Below are positions 7,090-16,023 of a DNA stretch of 64,000 nt, in pieces. The DNA lies in assembly GCF_004342005.1 (NCBI RefSeq), contig NZ_SMBX01000003.1, positions 1 through 64,000 of the forward strand. Reading direction: 5' to 3'. How positions within the stretch are numbered: position 1 is the stretch's first letter; the number at the start of each line of letters is the position of its first letter. This DNA comes from Paracandidimonas soli. Its GTDB lineage: Bacteria; Pseudomonadota; Gammaproteobacteria; Burkholderiales; Burkholderiaceae_B. A program made the translations under genes and the position numbers. The notes under the pieces are model-generated. The model worked only from the letters and a program-made list of their open reading frames with translations, made no database searches and was not told the origin of the DNA.

Positions 7090-9047
7090 GACGTCGCTCC
7101 CTTCAATGCGACGGACGCATCACGCGCCTTCCGCTTCAGTCGGTAGCGGCGATCACTGATCGCTAACAACCCGCCTAGGGCCATCAAGAGACAACCGCCC
7201 CAAATCCAATCTACAAAGGGCTTGTAATACACGCGAACACTCCAGGCGCCGCCACCGAGCGGTTCTCCTAATGCCACGTACACATGACGAAGTCCGTTGG
7301 CGTCGATCGCAGCCTCGGTCATAGGCATGGCAGAGGATGCGTACGTTCGTTTTTCTGGATGCAGTAGGCCCATAGATGCTCCGTCGCGGAACATTTCGAT
7401 GTCTCCCATGTCGGCGACATAATTTGGGCCTGGGACCTTGCGCACGCCTATGAATTTCAAGTCATACCCCCCGACCTGTACCGTTTGCCCCGGCGCCATG
7501 CTCACGTCTTCCTCAGTTTCGTAGCCCATTACGAGCGTGACACCGACAACAAAAACCGCTATGCCCAGGTGGGCGACGTGCATGCCGAGCCAACTGAGAG
7601 GCTGGGAGAACAAGCCGCTACGCGTCGCTTTCATGCGTTCGTAGATGCCAATGACGACGGCAACACCGATCCATGTCGCGAGTGACACGCCGAGGGCAAC
7701 AAGCAGAGACCACCGTCCGAGCGCTAGCGGTACACCTATGCCGAATGCAACGGCGAGGAATGCGGGGATGTACAGACGTTTCAACATGGCTGGCAACTTG
7801 GCGGACTTCCAGTTCGCTATAGGGCCCACCGCCATAAGGAGTAATGCCGGCACCATGAGAGGTACAAAAATCGCGTTAAAGTAGGGCGGGCCAACGGATA
7901 TTTTTCCAAGCCCCAGCGCGTCTATGAAGAGTGGATATAACGTACCGAGTAGTACGGATCCGGCAGCCACTGCCATCAGTACGTTGTTAACGAGCAAAAG
8001 GGATTCGCGCGAAATAAAATCAAACCGTCCGCCTAGACCAACTTTTGGCGCGCGGACCGCGTACAAGAGTAGTGACGCTCCCACCACTACAGCGAACAAG
8101 AGTAAGAGAAATACGCCTCGGCGGGGGTCTGTGGCAAAAGCGTGTACCGAGGTCAAGACGCCCGAACGCACTAAGAAAGCACCGAGCAGGGATAGCGAGA
8201 AAGTGCTAATGGCGAGCAGGACGGTCCAACTTTTGAAGCTATTGCGCTTTTCGGTGACGGCAAGGGAATGTATGAGGGCTGTACCCACCAACCATGGAAT
8301 GAACGACGAGTTCTCGACTGGGTCCCAGAACCACCACCCGCCCCAGCCGAGCTCGTAGTATGCCCACCAACTTCCGACTGCGATACCGAGCGTAAGGAAG
8401 AGCCAAGCTGCAGTAGCCCATGGTCTTGACCAGCGAGCCCACGCCGCGTCGAGTCTTCCCGCCAGAAGTGCTGCGACCGCAAAAGCGAACACCACGGAAA
8501 ATCCGACGTAACCCATGTAGAGCAATGGCGGATGAAAGATTAGGCCTATATCCTGTAGAAGTGGATTTAGATCAAGTCCTTCCAACGGAGCTGGCGTAAG
8601 GCGTTCAAATGGGTTTGATGTGAGCAGAACAAACAGCAGAAATCCAGCATTGACCAAGCCCAATACGCCCAGGACTCTGGCGACCATAGGCTCCGGCAAC
8701 TGACGTGAAAGCATGCTGACCGCGCATGCCCAGCCGGTTTGCATCAGTACCCACAGCAAAAGCGAACCCTCATGGCCGCCCCAAACTGCGGCAATGCGGT
8801 AGAAGAGCGGCAACCGGGAGTTGGAATTCTCTGCGACATAGGCCACAGAGAAATCCTTGGTTATGAACGCCCAAGTCAGGCTTAGGAATGCCAGACTGAC
8901 TAGGGCAAACTGGATACGCGCCGCAGGTCGTGCAAAAGCGATCCATGCCGCGTTCCCATTTGCCGCACCTGGCAAAGTCAACGCCCCTTGAGCACCCGCC
9001 ACGAGTAGCGTCAAGATAAGGGTAAAGTGGCCAAATTCAGCAATCAT
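7086..9047 (-). CDS. ccmF: Haem lyase subunit CcmF
   Basis: This 653-aa multi-spanning membrane protein holds the tryptophan-rich WWD motif (GWGGWWFWDPVENSS near residue 230) and the conserved His residues of the CcmF/NrfE family, ending with a large periplasmic loop before the last helix. CcmF takes haem from holo-CcmE and, with CcmH and CcmI, attaches it to apocytochrome c. Length is normal. It begins 5 bp after ccmE and overlaps ccmG. There is no sign of frameshift, so the ligation module looks intact. Confidence 0.95.
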   Translation of the reverse strand: MIAEFGHFTLILTLLVAGAQGALTLPGAANGNAAWIAFARPAARIQFALVSLAFLSLTWAFITKDFSVAYVAENSNSRLPLFYRIAAVWGGHEGSLLLWVLMQTGWACAVSMLSRQLPEPMVARVLGVLGLVNAGFLLFVLLTSNPFERLTPAPLEGLDLNPLLQDIGLIFHPPLLYMGYVGFSVVFAFAVAALLAGRLDAAWARWSRPWATAAWLFLTLGIAVGSWWAYYELGWGGWWFWDPVENSSFIPWLVGTALIHSLAVTEKRNSFKSWTVLLAISTFSLSLLGAFLVRSGVLTSVHAFATDPRRGVFLLLLFAVVVGASLLLYAVRAPKVGLGGRFDFISRESLLLVNNVLMAVAAGSVLLGTLYPLFIDALGLGKISVGPPYFNAIFVPLMVPALLLMAVGPIANWKSAKLPAMLKRLYIPAFLAVAFGIGVPLALGRWSLLVALGVSLATWIGVAVVIGIYERMKATRSGLFSQPLSWLGMHVAHLGIAVFVVGVTLVMGYETEEDVSMAPGQTVQVGGYDLKFIGVRKVPGPNYVADMGDIEMFRDGASMGLLHPEKRTYASSAMPMTEAAIDANGLRHVYVALGEPLGGGAWSVRVYYKPFVDWIWGGCLLMALGGLLAISDRRYRLKRKARDASVALKGATS

Positions 9048-9052
9048 GTCGG

Positions 9053-9493
9053 CTACAACCTCGTTCCTTCGGCGTTCTGGGTCGCCTGATCTAAAGCGTG
9101 CTGGGCTTCCCGCGGCATATAATTTTCATCGTGCTTTGCTAATACCTGCTCCGCTCGAAATTGGCCGTTGCCATCCAGCTTTCCCTGCGCTACAACACCT
9201 TTTCCTTCGCTGAATAAGTCAGGCAGTATCCCGGTATAAAGCACTGATACGGTTTGAACTGAATCCGTAACGACGAAATTTACTGTCAAGCCATCGCGCT
9301 GCACGCTGCCGGTCTGCACCATTCCACCAACTCGAAACGTGCGCTCTTTAGGGGCTTCTCCAGCAATGACCTGTGCAGGCGTGAAGAAAAATACCAGGTT
9401 GTCCTGAAAAGCATTCAGGACCAGCGCGGTCGCGATCCCTAAGGTAGCTATGCCGCCCCCGATAAGGGCAAACCGCTTATGTCGAGCTTTCAT
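9053..9493 (-). CDS. ccmE: Periplasmic haem chaperone CcmE
   Basis: The protein has an N-terminal membrane anchor (FALIGGGIATLGIATALVL) and the OB-like beta-barrel with the haem-binding motif AKHDENYMP, whose His binds haem covalently before transfer to CcmF. I chose the ATG at 9493 (146 aa) because AAAGGAAAAACA precedes it; an upstream TTG would add five residues. The gene overlaps the end of ccmD. Confidence 0.93.
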   Translation of the reverse strand: MKARHKRFALIGGGIATLGIATALVLNAFQDNLVFFFTPAQVIAGEAPKERTFRVGGMVQTGSVQRDGLTVNFVVTDSVQTVSVLYTGILPDLFSEGKGVVAQGKLDGNGQFRAEQVLAKHDENYMPREAQHALDQATQNAEGTRL

Positions 9494-9668
9494 TGTTTTT
9501 CCTTTCAAAATCGGATTTCTCTGGCAACTTCGATATCGAGCGTTTCCGACGTCGGCTAAGCAGAGCGACTTCCACTACTAGAGCGATGAGCGTGACACTT
9601 AGTGAGCCCCATACGTATGGGGCATAGCCCCCCATCGCGAAGAATTCTGCGGCGCTATTCCACTTCAT
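9477..9668 (-). CDS. ccmD: Haem exporter accessory protein CcmD
   Basis: A 63-aa protein with one membrane helix followed by a basic segment (RRRKRSISK), the standard form of CcmD. It helps release holo-CcmE from the CcmABC complex. Conserved N-terminal features such as FFAMGGYAPYVWGS match the family. It overlaps ccmC by 4 bp (ATGA) and ccmE slightly. Confidence 0.88.
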   Translation of the reverse strand: MKWNSAAEFFAMGGYAPYVWGSLSVTLIALVVEVALLSRRRKRSISKLPEKSDFERKNNESST

Positions 9669-10402
9669 GGTTTTTTCTCATTCAATCGATGTACCCAGGT
9701 GCTATGACGTTCTCGTTCCAAAATGATGCATCGAGCGCGTATCAGTGCGACGCTGATTGTGTACATCCAAGCGGCCAAGGATACGAGCAGCATGGCAACG
9801 AGCATGATCGTTGCCATGGACGGGGCGCGCGTGAGGGATACGGACGCGCCTTGATGCAATGTGTTCCACCACTCGACCGAGAAATAGATAATGGGTATGT
9901 TGACTACACCGACTAAAGTCAGGAGTGCACCGGCTTTGTCAGCGCGGCGAGCGTTCTCAATGGCAGACTGAAGCGCCATAATCCCTATATAAAGAAACAG
10001 CAATATCAATTCAGATGTTAAGCGTGCGTCCCAGACCCACCACGTTCCCCACATCGGCTTGCCCCAAAGGGCGCCCGTCCATAAAGAGAGGAAGGTGAAC
10101 ATCGCGCCTGTCGGTGCGAGCGCGCGCGCCATCATGGCTGATAGTCTGCTGTTGAAGGCAAGGCCTACTGCTGCCCAGAATGCCATAACAAGGTATATGA
10201 ACATGGACATCCACGAGACCGGCACATGGAGAAAAATAATGCGGTAGCCTTCACCCTGCTGCGCGTCTGTGGGTGCCAGGAAGAAACCGATATAAAGCCC
10301 CAAGGATCCTATCGCTATAGCCGCGAGCATGAACCATGGTGCCAAACGACCTGCCAGAGGGTAAAACGTGCTTGGCGTGGAATATTTGAACCAGTTAATC
10401 AT
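9665..10402 (-). CDS. ccmC: Haem-handling membrane protein CcmC
   Basis: The 245-aa protein has six membrane segments and the periplasmic WWD motif (MWGTWWVWDARLTSE), flanked by conserved His residues (FLHVPVSW and the later NTLHQGAS). CcmC binds haem and loads it on CcmE. It lies 8 bp downstream of ccmB. Intact and of usual length. Confidence 0.95.
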   Translation of the reverse strand: MINWFKYSTPSTFYPLAGRLAPWFMLAAIAIGSLGLYIGFFLAPTDAQQGEGYRIIFLHVPVSWMSMFIYLVMAFWAAVGLAFNSRLSAMMARALAPTGAMFTFLSLWTGALWGKPMWGTWWVWDARLTSELILLFLYIGIMALQSAIENARRADKAGALLTLVGVVNIPIIYFSVEWWNTLHQGASVSLTRAPSMATIMLVAMLLVSLAAWMYTISVALIRARCIILERERHSTWVHRLNEKKP

Positions 10403-10410
10403 TTATTGCC

Positions 10411-11094
10411 TTACTCCAACGCGATCCGTAATGCCATAGTTGTGGCCAAAGGTGAGAAGAACGCAGCCAGCGCCAAAGCCGCCGCTAACAATGAGAAATG
10501 GGATTCGGCTCCTAACCCTGCATTAACCGAGGCGACCGCTCCTGCACCGAAGATCAGTACTGGTACATAGAGCGGCAGAACCAATAACGCGATAAGTACG
10601 CCGCCACCCCTCAATCCGATCGTCAAGCTCGCGCCTATCGCCCCCAACAGGCTCAGTACTGGCGTACCTATCGCGAGGGAGGTGGCTAAGGTCAACAATG
10701 ACGCGGGTGCGAGATCAAACTGCAACGCCAGCAACGGTGCGACGAATAGCAGAGGAACACCGGTAAGGATCCAGTGCGCAATTACCTTCCCTGTGACGAG
10801 CATTCCAAGGGGGGCTGTGGATAGCATGAGTTGCTCCAGCGTCCCATCAGCATGGTCCTCTTCGAAAAGCCTGTTGAGTGAAAGCATGCTTGCTAATAAT
10901 GCAGCGACCCAAATGATCCCTGGTGCGATCTGTCTCAGCGTATCGCGCTCGGCACCTATACCGAGGGGAAATAAACTAACCACGATGACGAAAAAGAAGA
11001 CCGGTGTAAGAGCGTCGGACTTACGACGCATCGCAAGACCTAAGTCGCGGCGAATCACCGCATATGTGGCCGCTAAACCAAGTGATTGCATCAT
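10411..11094 (-). CDS. ccmB: Haem ABC transporter permease CcmB
   Basis: A 227-aa membrane protein with six predicted helices, matching CcmB in length and in segments such as RRDLGLAMRRKSDAL near the N-terminus. With CcmA and CcmC it forms the ABC complex that frees haem-loaded CcmE. I place the start at 11094 because the ATG overlaps the ccmA stop (ATGA); a longer frame upstream would overlap ccmA by 60 bp without need. Confidence 0.92.
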   Translation of the reverse strand: MMQSLGLAATYAVIRRDLGLAMRRKSDALTPVFFFVIVVSLFPLGIGAERDTLRQIAPGIIWVAALLASMLSLNRLFEEDHADGTLEQLMLSTAPLGMLVTGKVIAHWILTGVPLLFVAPLLALQFDLAPASLLTLATSLAIGTPVLSLLGAIGASLTIGLRGGGVLIALLVLPLYVPVLIFGAGAVASVNAGLGAESHFSLLAAALALAAFFSPLATTMALRIALE

Positions 11095-11705
11095 GAGCCG
11101 ATCCGCAACGTACGTATTGATCCGGCTACGGCCATCGGTAAGTGGCTGGTCCAAATCGCAGTGCCGCCTTCATTTAAATGCCGCGAAATCCTGTCGAGCA
11201 CCCATTGCGCTGCCGCGTCATCAAGCGCAGTCAAAGGCTCATCGAGTATCCAGAAAGATCGTCGCAAATAGCACAGTCTGGCCAAACTTACCCGGCGTTT
11301 TTGGCCTTGAGAAAGCGCCCGCACCGGCAGGTCTGCAATTTCATACAAGCCGCTTTGCTTCAATGCCTCCTGAGCGATTGCGTTGCTGATAGGTTCGTCA
11401 GCTAATGCCGCTGCATAAACGAGATTCTCTATTGCGGTCAGGTCGTCTTTGAGGCCTATCAGGTGACCGCAATAAAGTAGCTTCCGTCGCAAATCGTCTC
11501 GAGCGAGTTGAATCGGTCTTCCGTTCCAGAGGATAGCTCCGCCGCAAGGGGGTGTGAGCCCCCCGAATACACGCAGCAGTGTTGTCTTTCCACTCCCATT
11601 CGGCCCTTGGACGAACAGGCCGGATCCACGTTCAACATGAACGTTCAGGTCATGGAATAGACGGCGCTCACCGCGCACGCAGGTCAGATTGATGGCTTCA
11701 AGCAC
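11091..11705 (-). CDS. ccmA: Haem ABC transporter ATP-binding protein CcmA
   Basis: The protein carries Walker A (GPNGSGKTTLL), an ABC signature-like SQGQKRR segment and Walker B (FWILDEPLTALD), so it is an ABC ATPase. The N-terminal LEAINLTCVRGERRLF is the CcmA hallmark. I chose the GTG at 11705 (204 aa, the usual length), which is preceded by GGGGA at 5 nt; an ATG 13 codons upstream lacks support. It is the first gene of the ccm operon and its promoter probably lies in 11706-11902. Confidence 0.93.
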   Translation of the reverse strand: MLEAINLTCVRGERRLFHDLNVHVERGSGLFVQGPNGSGKTTLLRVFGGLTPPCGGAILWNGRPIQLARDDLRRKLLYCGHLIGLKDDLTAIENLVYAAALADEPISNAIAQEALKQSGLYEIADLPVRALSQGQKRRVSLARLCYLRRSFWILDEPLTALDDAAAQWVLDRISRHLNEGGTAIWTSHLPMAVAGSIRTLRIGS

Positions 11706-11902
11706 GATCGTCCCCAATTCGCAACTTCGTTGCTCGCTGTACAAAAGCTTGCGGACACTAAGGGCAAGAATGCCGGCGCTGCCGTCAACCCTCAGTGCAG
11801 TTCGATAAGCTGGACAGAACTGGCACGGCGTACCATGCGTTTCAGGCCGAGAACCACGAAAGGGTCAAGATTGCGCGACAGTTTCACGCACGGCGTGCCA
11901 GC

Positions 11903-12259
11903 TCAGGCGAGAGGCAGCCACTGAGGGCGTTCGGGACGCTCGTTGAGCGCGCGCTGCTTCATGGCGACCTGCCGAAGGTCAGGACCAGAGTCGGAAGCGA
12001 GCGGCGGAGGGGGGGAATGTGAGGATGATAACAAAAACGCACAGGATGCATGACAGACATAGTCCGAATGCCCTGACATCTCCGACGAAGTGTCTGCCTT
12101 CTTCACTTCGTCGTAGGATGGCGCCTTCGTTTCCTGGAGGTTAAAACTACGGTCGTCCACATAGCCGACTGACGTTGGCGGACAATAGAAGTCGACTACC
12201 GCCCAGGAGGCCTGGAGCGGAAGCAACGAAAATATTATCAGCAAAATCAATCGTTTCAT
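11903..12259 (-). CDS. CzcI-like metal-induced periplasmic protein
   Basis: A 118-aa protein with a clear signal peptide (MKRLILLIIFSLLPLQASWA), then a small domain with several His/Cys residues (DFYCPP, SGHSDYVCHASCAF) and a Pro-rich end. Small proteins with this signal peptide and Cys/His layout accompany czc and cop efflux systems and are named CzcI. The role is unclear; a periplasmic metal sensor or modulator is likely. It lies between copS and ccmA on the same strand, with a gap of about 200 bp to ccmA. The frame could start four codons earlier. Confidence 0.55.
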   Translation of the reverse strand: MKRLILLIIFSLLPLQASWAVVDFYCPPTSVGYVDDRSFNLQETKAPSYDEVKKADTSSEMSGHSDYVCHASCAFLLSSSHSPPPPLASDSGPDLRQVAMKQRALNERPERPQWLPLA

Positions 12260-12388
12260 AATCGTTGACATTCTACAGGTTTGGGGCTATGCCTGCAAAC
12301 CGGATAGGGGTGAAGCTGGGATCTTGGGCAGCCCTGACGCACCTTCGGCCGGTGTGTCGTGCGGGGTGGGATGTAGACTCTAAAAACG

Positions 12389-13804
12389 TCAATTGTGTCC
12401 AGGAAAAAGAATTTCAAAGGCCGTCGCTGCATCGTTCGAGCTGACAGTGATGGTACCCCCGTGGGCCTCAATAATAGATTTCGCAATTGCTAATCCCAGG
12501 CCGGCACCTTCCCCCGAGCGCTGACGGGAGGCGTCAGGACGATAAAACCGCTCGAATATACGGGGAAGATGTTCTGAAGGGATGGCGAGGCCTGGATTCT
12601 GTATGAGGACTTTTACCGTACTCGGGGCGTGTGCAGCCATTTTTTCCAGCTGGACCAAGACCGTTTCACCGCTAGGAGTGTGTCGAATAGCGTTGGACAA
12701 TAGATTGCTCAGCGCACGGCGAATCATCAATCTGTCACCTAAAGTACTGACAGGCCCACCGGATACCTCTAAGGCGACTTCACGTTCTTCGGCCCAAGCA
12801 CCAAAATAATCAAAGAGCATGCGAACTTCAGCTTCAAGGTCGATGGCTACTAGCTCAGGCTTTAGCAGCTTGTTGTCCGCTTGAGCCAGAAATAACATGT
12901 CGCCGACCATCTTGGCCATCCGATCATATTCTTCTAGATTGGAATACAGGATTTCACGGTACTGTTCGACACTGCGGGCTTGAGAAAGTGCGACTTCTGT
13001 CTGGGTTTTTATGTTCGTAATCGGTGTACGCAATTCATGAGCAATATCACCCGAGAAATCGGATAGACGCCTGAACACGTCTTCGAGACGGTCTAGCATC
13101 TGGTTGAAAGATGTGGCCAGCTCGGCAAGTTCTACTGGCACTGCATCAGGGAACAACCGGATGTGCAGCTGGTCGGACTTGATTCTTCCTATCTGACGGT
13201 TGATTCGCCTTATGGGCGCGTGGCCTTGATGCACAGCGAGCCATGTAAGAAAAATTGCAATAAGGCAGGCAGCCGCCGTAATGACACGCAGATAATTGCG
13301 AAAGCTCTCAAGGTAGTGCAGGTGGAAATTTATGCCGGTACCCACGGCAATGGTAAGAACTTCCATACCCGTATGACTGTCGGCTGGAACCTGAATCACT
13401 GCACCTCTGTAAGTTTCGTTATGGTCTTTCCATATACTTACTGTATCAACAGTGATCTGGTCGACAGGTTGCGAAATTTTTGCAAACCTTGCCAGGTTCG
13501 AGCCGGGCGTCGCATAGACCACCGAGCCAGCCAGCGTCGAAATTCGGTACTGAGCATTGTGATGACCGGAAACAGCGCTTGCAAACATGGCCCGTACGTC
13601 TGCGGCACGTGAGCCATCCGGCAGTGTCGCAACGGTGTGTTTTAGGGCTTGCAGAACCGCATTCAGTTCATCTACGTCCTGCTGGATGAAGTGATTGTTG
13701 ATTGAGCGCTCGATGACCCATCCGAACGTCAGCAATACAACCGTGATCACTGCGCCGATCGAGACGGTAAGTCGTACCGCCAGAGAGACAGGACGTCGCT
13801 TCAT
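12389..13804 (-). CDS. copS: Heavy-metal sensor histidine kinase CopS
   Basis: A 471-aa kinase with two membrane helices (about residues 8-30 and 172-191) around a periplasmic sensor loop, a HAMP domain, the H-box [11 protein letters not shown] (phospho-acceptor His256) and an ATPase domain with N, G1 and G2 boxes ([22 protein letters not shown]). It matches the CopS/CusS/IrlS metal-sensor group. It overlaps copR by 4 bp. The periplasmic loop contains several His (HHNAQY) that could bind Cu(I); that is inference. It is the likely input for the dyads found throughout 14-32 kb. Confidence 0.9.
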   Translation of the reverse strand: MKRRPVSLAVRLTVSIGAVITVVLLTFGWVIERSINNHFIQQDVDELNAVLQALKHTVATLPDGSRAADVRAMFASAVSGHHNAQYRISTLAGSVVYATPGSNLARFAKISQPVDQITVDTVSIWKDHNETYRGAVIQVPADSHTGMEVLTIAVGTGINFHLHYLESFRNYLRVITAAACLIAIFLTWLAVHQGHAPIRRINRQIGRIKSDQLHIRLFPDAVPVELAELATSFNQMLDRLEDVFRRLSDFSGDIAHELRTPITNIKTQTEVALSQARSVEQYREILYSNLEEYDRMAKMVGDMLFLAQADNKLLKPELVAIDLEAEVRMLFDYFGAWAEEREVALEVSGGPVSTLGDRLMIRRALSNLLSNAIRHTPSGETVLVQLEKMAAHAPSTVKVLIQNPGLAIPSEHLPRIFERFYRPDASRQRSGEGAGLGLAIAKSIIEAHGGTITVSSNDAATAFEILFPGHN

Positions 13805-14493
13805 TGGCTTGGTGTCGAATCGGTGACATCGAGCATGTATCCCATCCCGCGCACCGTATGTATCAATTTAGGTTCGTACTCGTCGTCGATTTTCGCCCTA
13901 AGACGCCGGATGGCGACGTCGATAACATTGGTGTCGCTATCGAAATTCATATCCCAGACTTGGGAAGCAATCAACGATCGAGGCAGCACTTCGCCCTGGC
14001 GACGCACGAGGAGCTCCAGCAGGGCGAACTCTTTGTTAGTGAGGGTTATCCGAGTTCCTTTGCGTTCCGCTCGCCGCCGTGGAATGTCGAGTACGAGATC
14101 GGCTACTTGCATTTGATCACTTGCGGCCGGGACAGCGCCGCGCCGCAATAGGGTGCGAACGCGTGCGAGAAGTTCGGCGAAGGCGAACGGTTTGACCAAG
14201 TAATCGTCTGCCCCCAACTCCAAGCCCTTCACCCGATCTTCCACGCTATCGCGCGCCGTGAGAAACAAGACCGGAGTCTGCGATTTAGCATCACGCAGCG
14301 ACTGCATGATGCGCCAGCCGTCTACGTCGGGCAGCATCACGTCCAAGATGATTAGGTCGTAGGAGCCTGTCAGCGCCAAGTGGTGACCGTCAAGGCCGGT
14401 GCGGGCGAGATCGACCACAAAGCCGGATTCGAGCAGACCTTGGCGCAAGTAGTCGCCCGTCTTGACCTCATCCTCCACAACAAGCAGTTTCAT
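13801..14493 (-). CDS. copR: Response regulator CopR
   Basis: A 230-aa OmpR-type regulator: receiver domain with phospho-acceptor Asp51 ([14 protein letters not shown]) and conserved [13 protein letters not shown], then a winged-helix DNA-binding domain ending in VRGMGYMLD. It pairs with CopS. OmpR-type copper regulators bind dyads near promoters of cop genes; an excellent candidate (ATTACAAAATTGTAAT) lies 113 bp upstream of its own start, suggesting autoregulation. Confidence 0.92.
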   Translation of the reverse strand: MKLLVVEDEVKTGDYLRQGLLESGFVVDLARTGLDGHHLALTGSYDLIILDVMLPDVDGWRIMQSLRDAKSQTPVLFLTARDSVEDRVKGLELGADDYLVKPFAFAELLARVRTLLRRGAVPAASDQMQVADLVLDIPRRRAERKGTRITLTNKEFALLELLVRRQGEVLPRSLIASQVWDMNFDSDTNVIDVAIRRLRAKIDDEYEPKLIHTVRGMGYMLDVTDSTPSQ

Positions 14494-14572
14494 GTGATCG
14501 CTCCTGAAAGTTTCCGCGGAAGCGGGGCTCCCACGGCCGGACTTCGCCTTACTAAACCATCGTTACAGTCTA

Positions 14573-14590
14573 GTGTCACCATCGTGACAC
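14573..14590. promoter_or_regulatory. Second dyad upstream of copR
   Basis: GTGTCAC-CATC-GTGACAC is a perfect 7-bp inverted repeat with a 4-nt spacer, about 80 bp upstream of copR. It differs from the ATTACA-type box and may bind another regulator. Confidence 0.35.
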
Positions 14591-14605
14591 GTGCATGACG
14601 GGATG

Positions 14606-14621
14606 ATTACAAAATTGTAAT
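14606..14621. promoter_or_regulatory. CopR-type box upstream of copRS
   Basis: ATTACAAAATTGTAAT has 7-bp symmetric arms and lies 113 bp before the copR start. It is the most symmetric member of a set of similar 16-bp dyads found in front of most copper genes here. Confidence 0.65.
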
Positions 14622-14683
14622 GTCGGGTGGCGGCTTTGCGACCCTTCGGTCAAGTCCGTCCAGTCTTGCTGTAAGCCCGGATT

Positions 14684-15316
14684 TCAACGCGTCTTTGTTG
14701 CTAGACTTGCGCCGCGCGCAAGATCTGGCATGGGGTTACCGGGCTTGGAGGCTGCCAGTTTCCGTTTTTCTTGGATGGGGTCTACCGGCTGATTATTGAC
14801 TCGCAGCTCATAATGCAGATGGGGGCCACTGGATATTCCGGTCGAACCGACATAGCCAATGATCTGTCCTTTTTCTATGTTGACACCCTTTCTTAGGCCT
14901 TTCTTAAATCGACTTTGATGTGCATATACAGTGGAATAGACATCGTCGTGTTCTATGAAAATCACTTTTCCATATCCGTTCTGAACGCCTATAAAAGAAA
15001 TTTTTCCCTGAGCCGTGGCACGGATGGGGGTTCCTTTTGGGGCAGGGTAATCAAGACCTTGATGGCCGGCCCACTTGCCCGATACCGGATGAAGTCGGTA
15101 GCCATAGGCTGAATTGATATGCACGCGTTCGCTCAGTGGCGTGTTAAGAAACATCCTGCGTAAGCTCTCAAGCCGAGGTGGGGCTTTATGCGAGTGTTTG
15201 CCGAGCGTGTGAACGGGGCCGTCGATAATAGAAGTCTGCCTGACCTCCGATGCTGCCACAGTATTCGTCATAAGGTAGCCCAAGACGAGAAACAGGCCTT
15301 TTAATATCCTATGCAT
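14684..15316 (-). CDS. M23-family peptidase
   Basis: A 210-aa exported protein with signal peptide and an M23 (LytM/lysostaphin-type) metallopeptidase domain: HPVSGKWAGHQGLDYPAPKGTP carries the zinc ligands H..D and SSGPHLHYELRVN the second HxH. These enzymes cut peptide cross-links in peptidoglycan. The gene is just upstream of copR on the same strand and downstream of the cupredoxin gene. M23 peptidases recur in copper/silver islands, where they may remodel the wall for envelope metal proteins; the link is inferred from position. No ribosome-binding site is evident at the chosen start. Confidence 0.8.
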   Translation of the reverse strand: MHRILKGLFLVLGYLMTNTVAASEVRQTSIIDGPVHTLGKHSHKAPPRLESLRRMFLNTPLSERVHINSAYGYRLHPVSGKWAGHQGLDYPAPKGTPIRATAQGKISFIGVQNGYGKVIFIEHDDVYSTVYAHQSRFKKGLRKGVNIEKGQIIGYVGSTGISSGPHLHYELRVNNQPVDPIQEKRKLAASKPGNPMPDLARGASLATKTR

Positions 15317-15449
15317 GTCAGATAGAAAATATTCTTTTAGTGCTAAAGCGTGGTTCGTCTTCTTTGATCCGATCGACTCTGGATGCTGTGGGGAAAAAGC
15401 GTGGGCGGTACTGCGTACGCAGTACCGCCGCCTTTGCCTTCATGGCACC

Positions 15450-15962
15450 TTATCCGACTTTTACCTTACCGATCATGCCGGCTTCCATGTGTCCGGGAAG
15501 GAGGCAGGCAAAGTCAACGGTTCCAGCCTGAGGAAACTGCCAGACGAGCCCACCTTTTTGACCAGGATTGACCGTGATCATATTGGGCTCGGCATGTTTC
15601 ATTCCAGGCATGTTTTTCATCATGGCTGCATGCTCTTTGAGTTCTGCAACGGAACCGATCACCATTTCATGCGGAATTTTGCCGTTGTTCTTCATGAAAA
15701 AACGAACCGTCTCGCCCGGCTTGACGTTGAACTGGCTTGGAGAGAAACGCATGGTGTCGTCCATGACTAGCTCGATCGTACGTGTGACCTTGGCGGGGTC
15801 GCCAGGTTGCCCCATAGTTGAGCCGGTTTTTTTCATGCTGGACATGTCATGGCCTTGCATCACGGTGCCGTCTTTCATCTCATGACCTCCACCGTGGCTC
15901 CCGGCAGCAAATGCCAGAACCGGTAACGTGCTTAATATCGATATAGATAGTGTCTTTCTCAT
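15450..15962 (-). CDS. copI: Periplasmic cupredoxin, CopI-like
   Basis: A 170-aa protein with signal peptide, a His/Met-rich N-terminal stretch (GSHGGGHEMKDG, HDMSSMKKTGSTM) and a cupredoxin domain whose copper ligands are visible as GKIPHEMVIG (His) and FACLLPGHMEAGM (Cys, His, Met). This is the layout of CopI, a cupredoxin that protects against periplasmic copper and is linked to cytochrome c assembly in photosynthetic betaproteobacteria. It follows copB by about 60 bp on the same strand, so copA-copB-copI is probably one unit. An upstream start would add three residues. Confidence 0.8.
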   Translation of the reverse strand: MRKTLSISILSTLPVLAFAAGSHGGGHEMKDGTVMQGHDMSSMKKTGSTMGQPGDPAKVTRTIELVMDDTMRFSPSQFNVKPGETVRFFMKNNGKIPHEMVIGSVAELKEHAAMMKNMPGMKHAEPNMITVNPGQKGGLVWQFPQAGTVDFACLLPGHMEAGMIGKVKVG

Positions 15963-16023
15963 GAAAATCACTTTTGAATGAGGAAAAAAAGAGCATCAGA
16001 TATGATGTTCCCTGGTAAAACCG

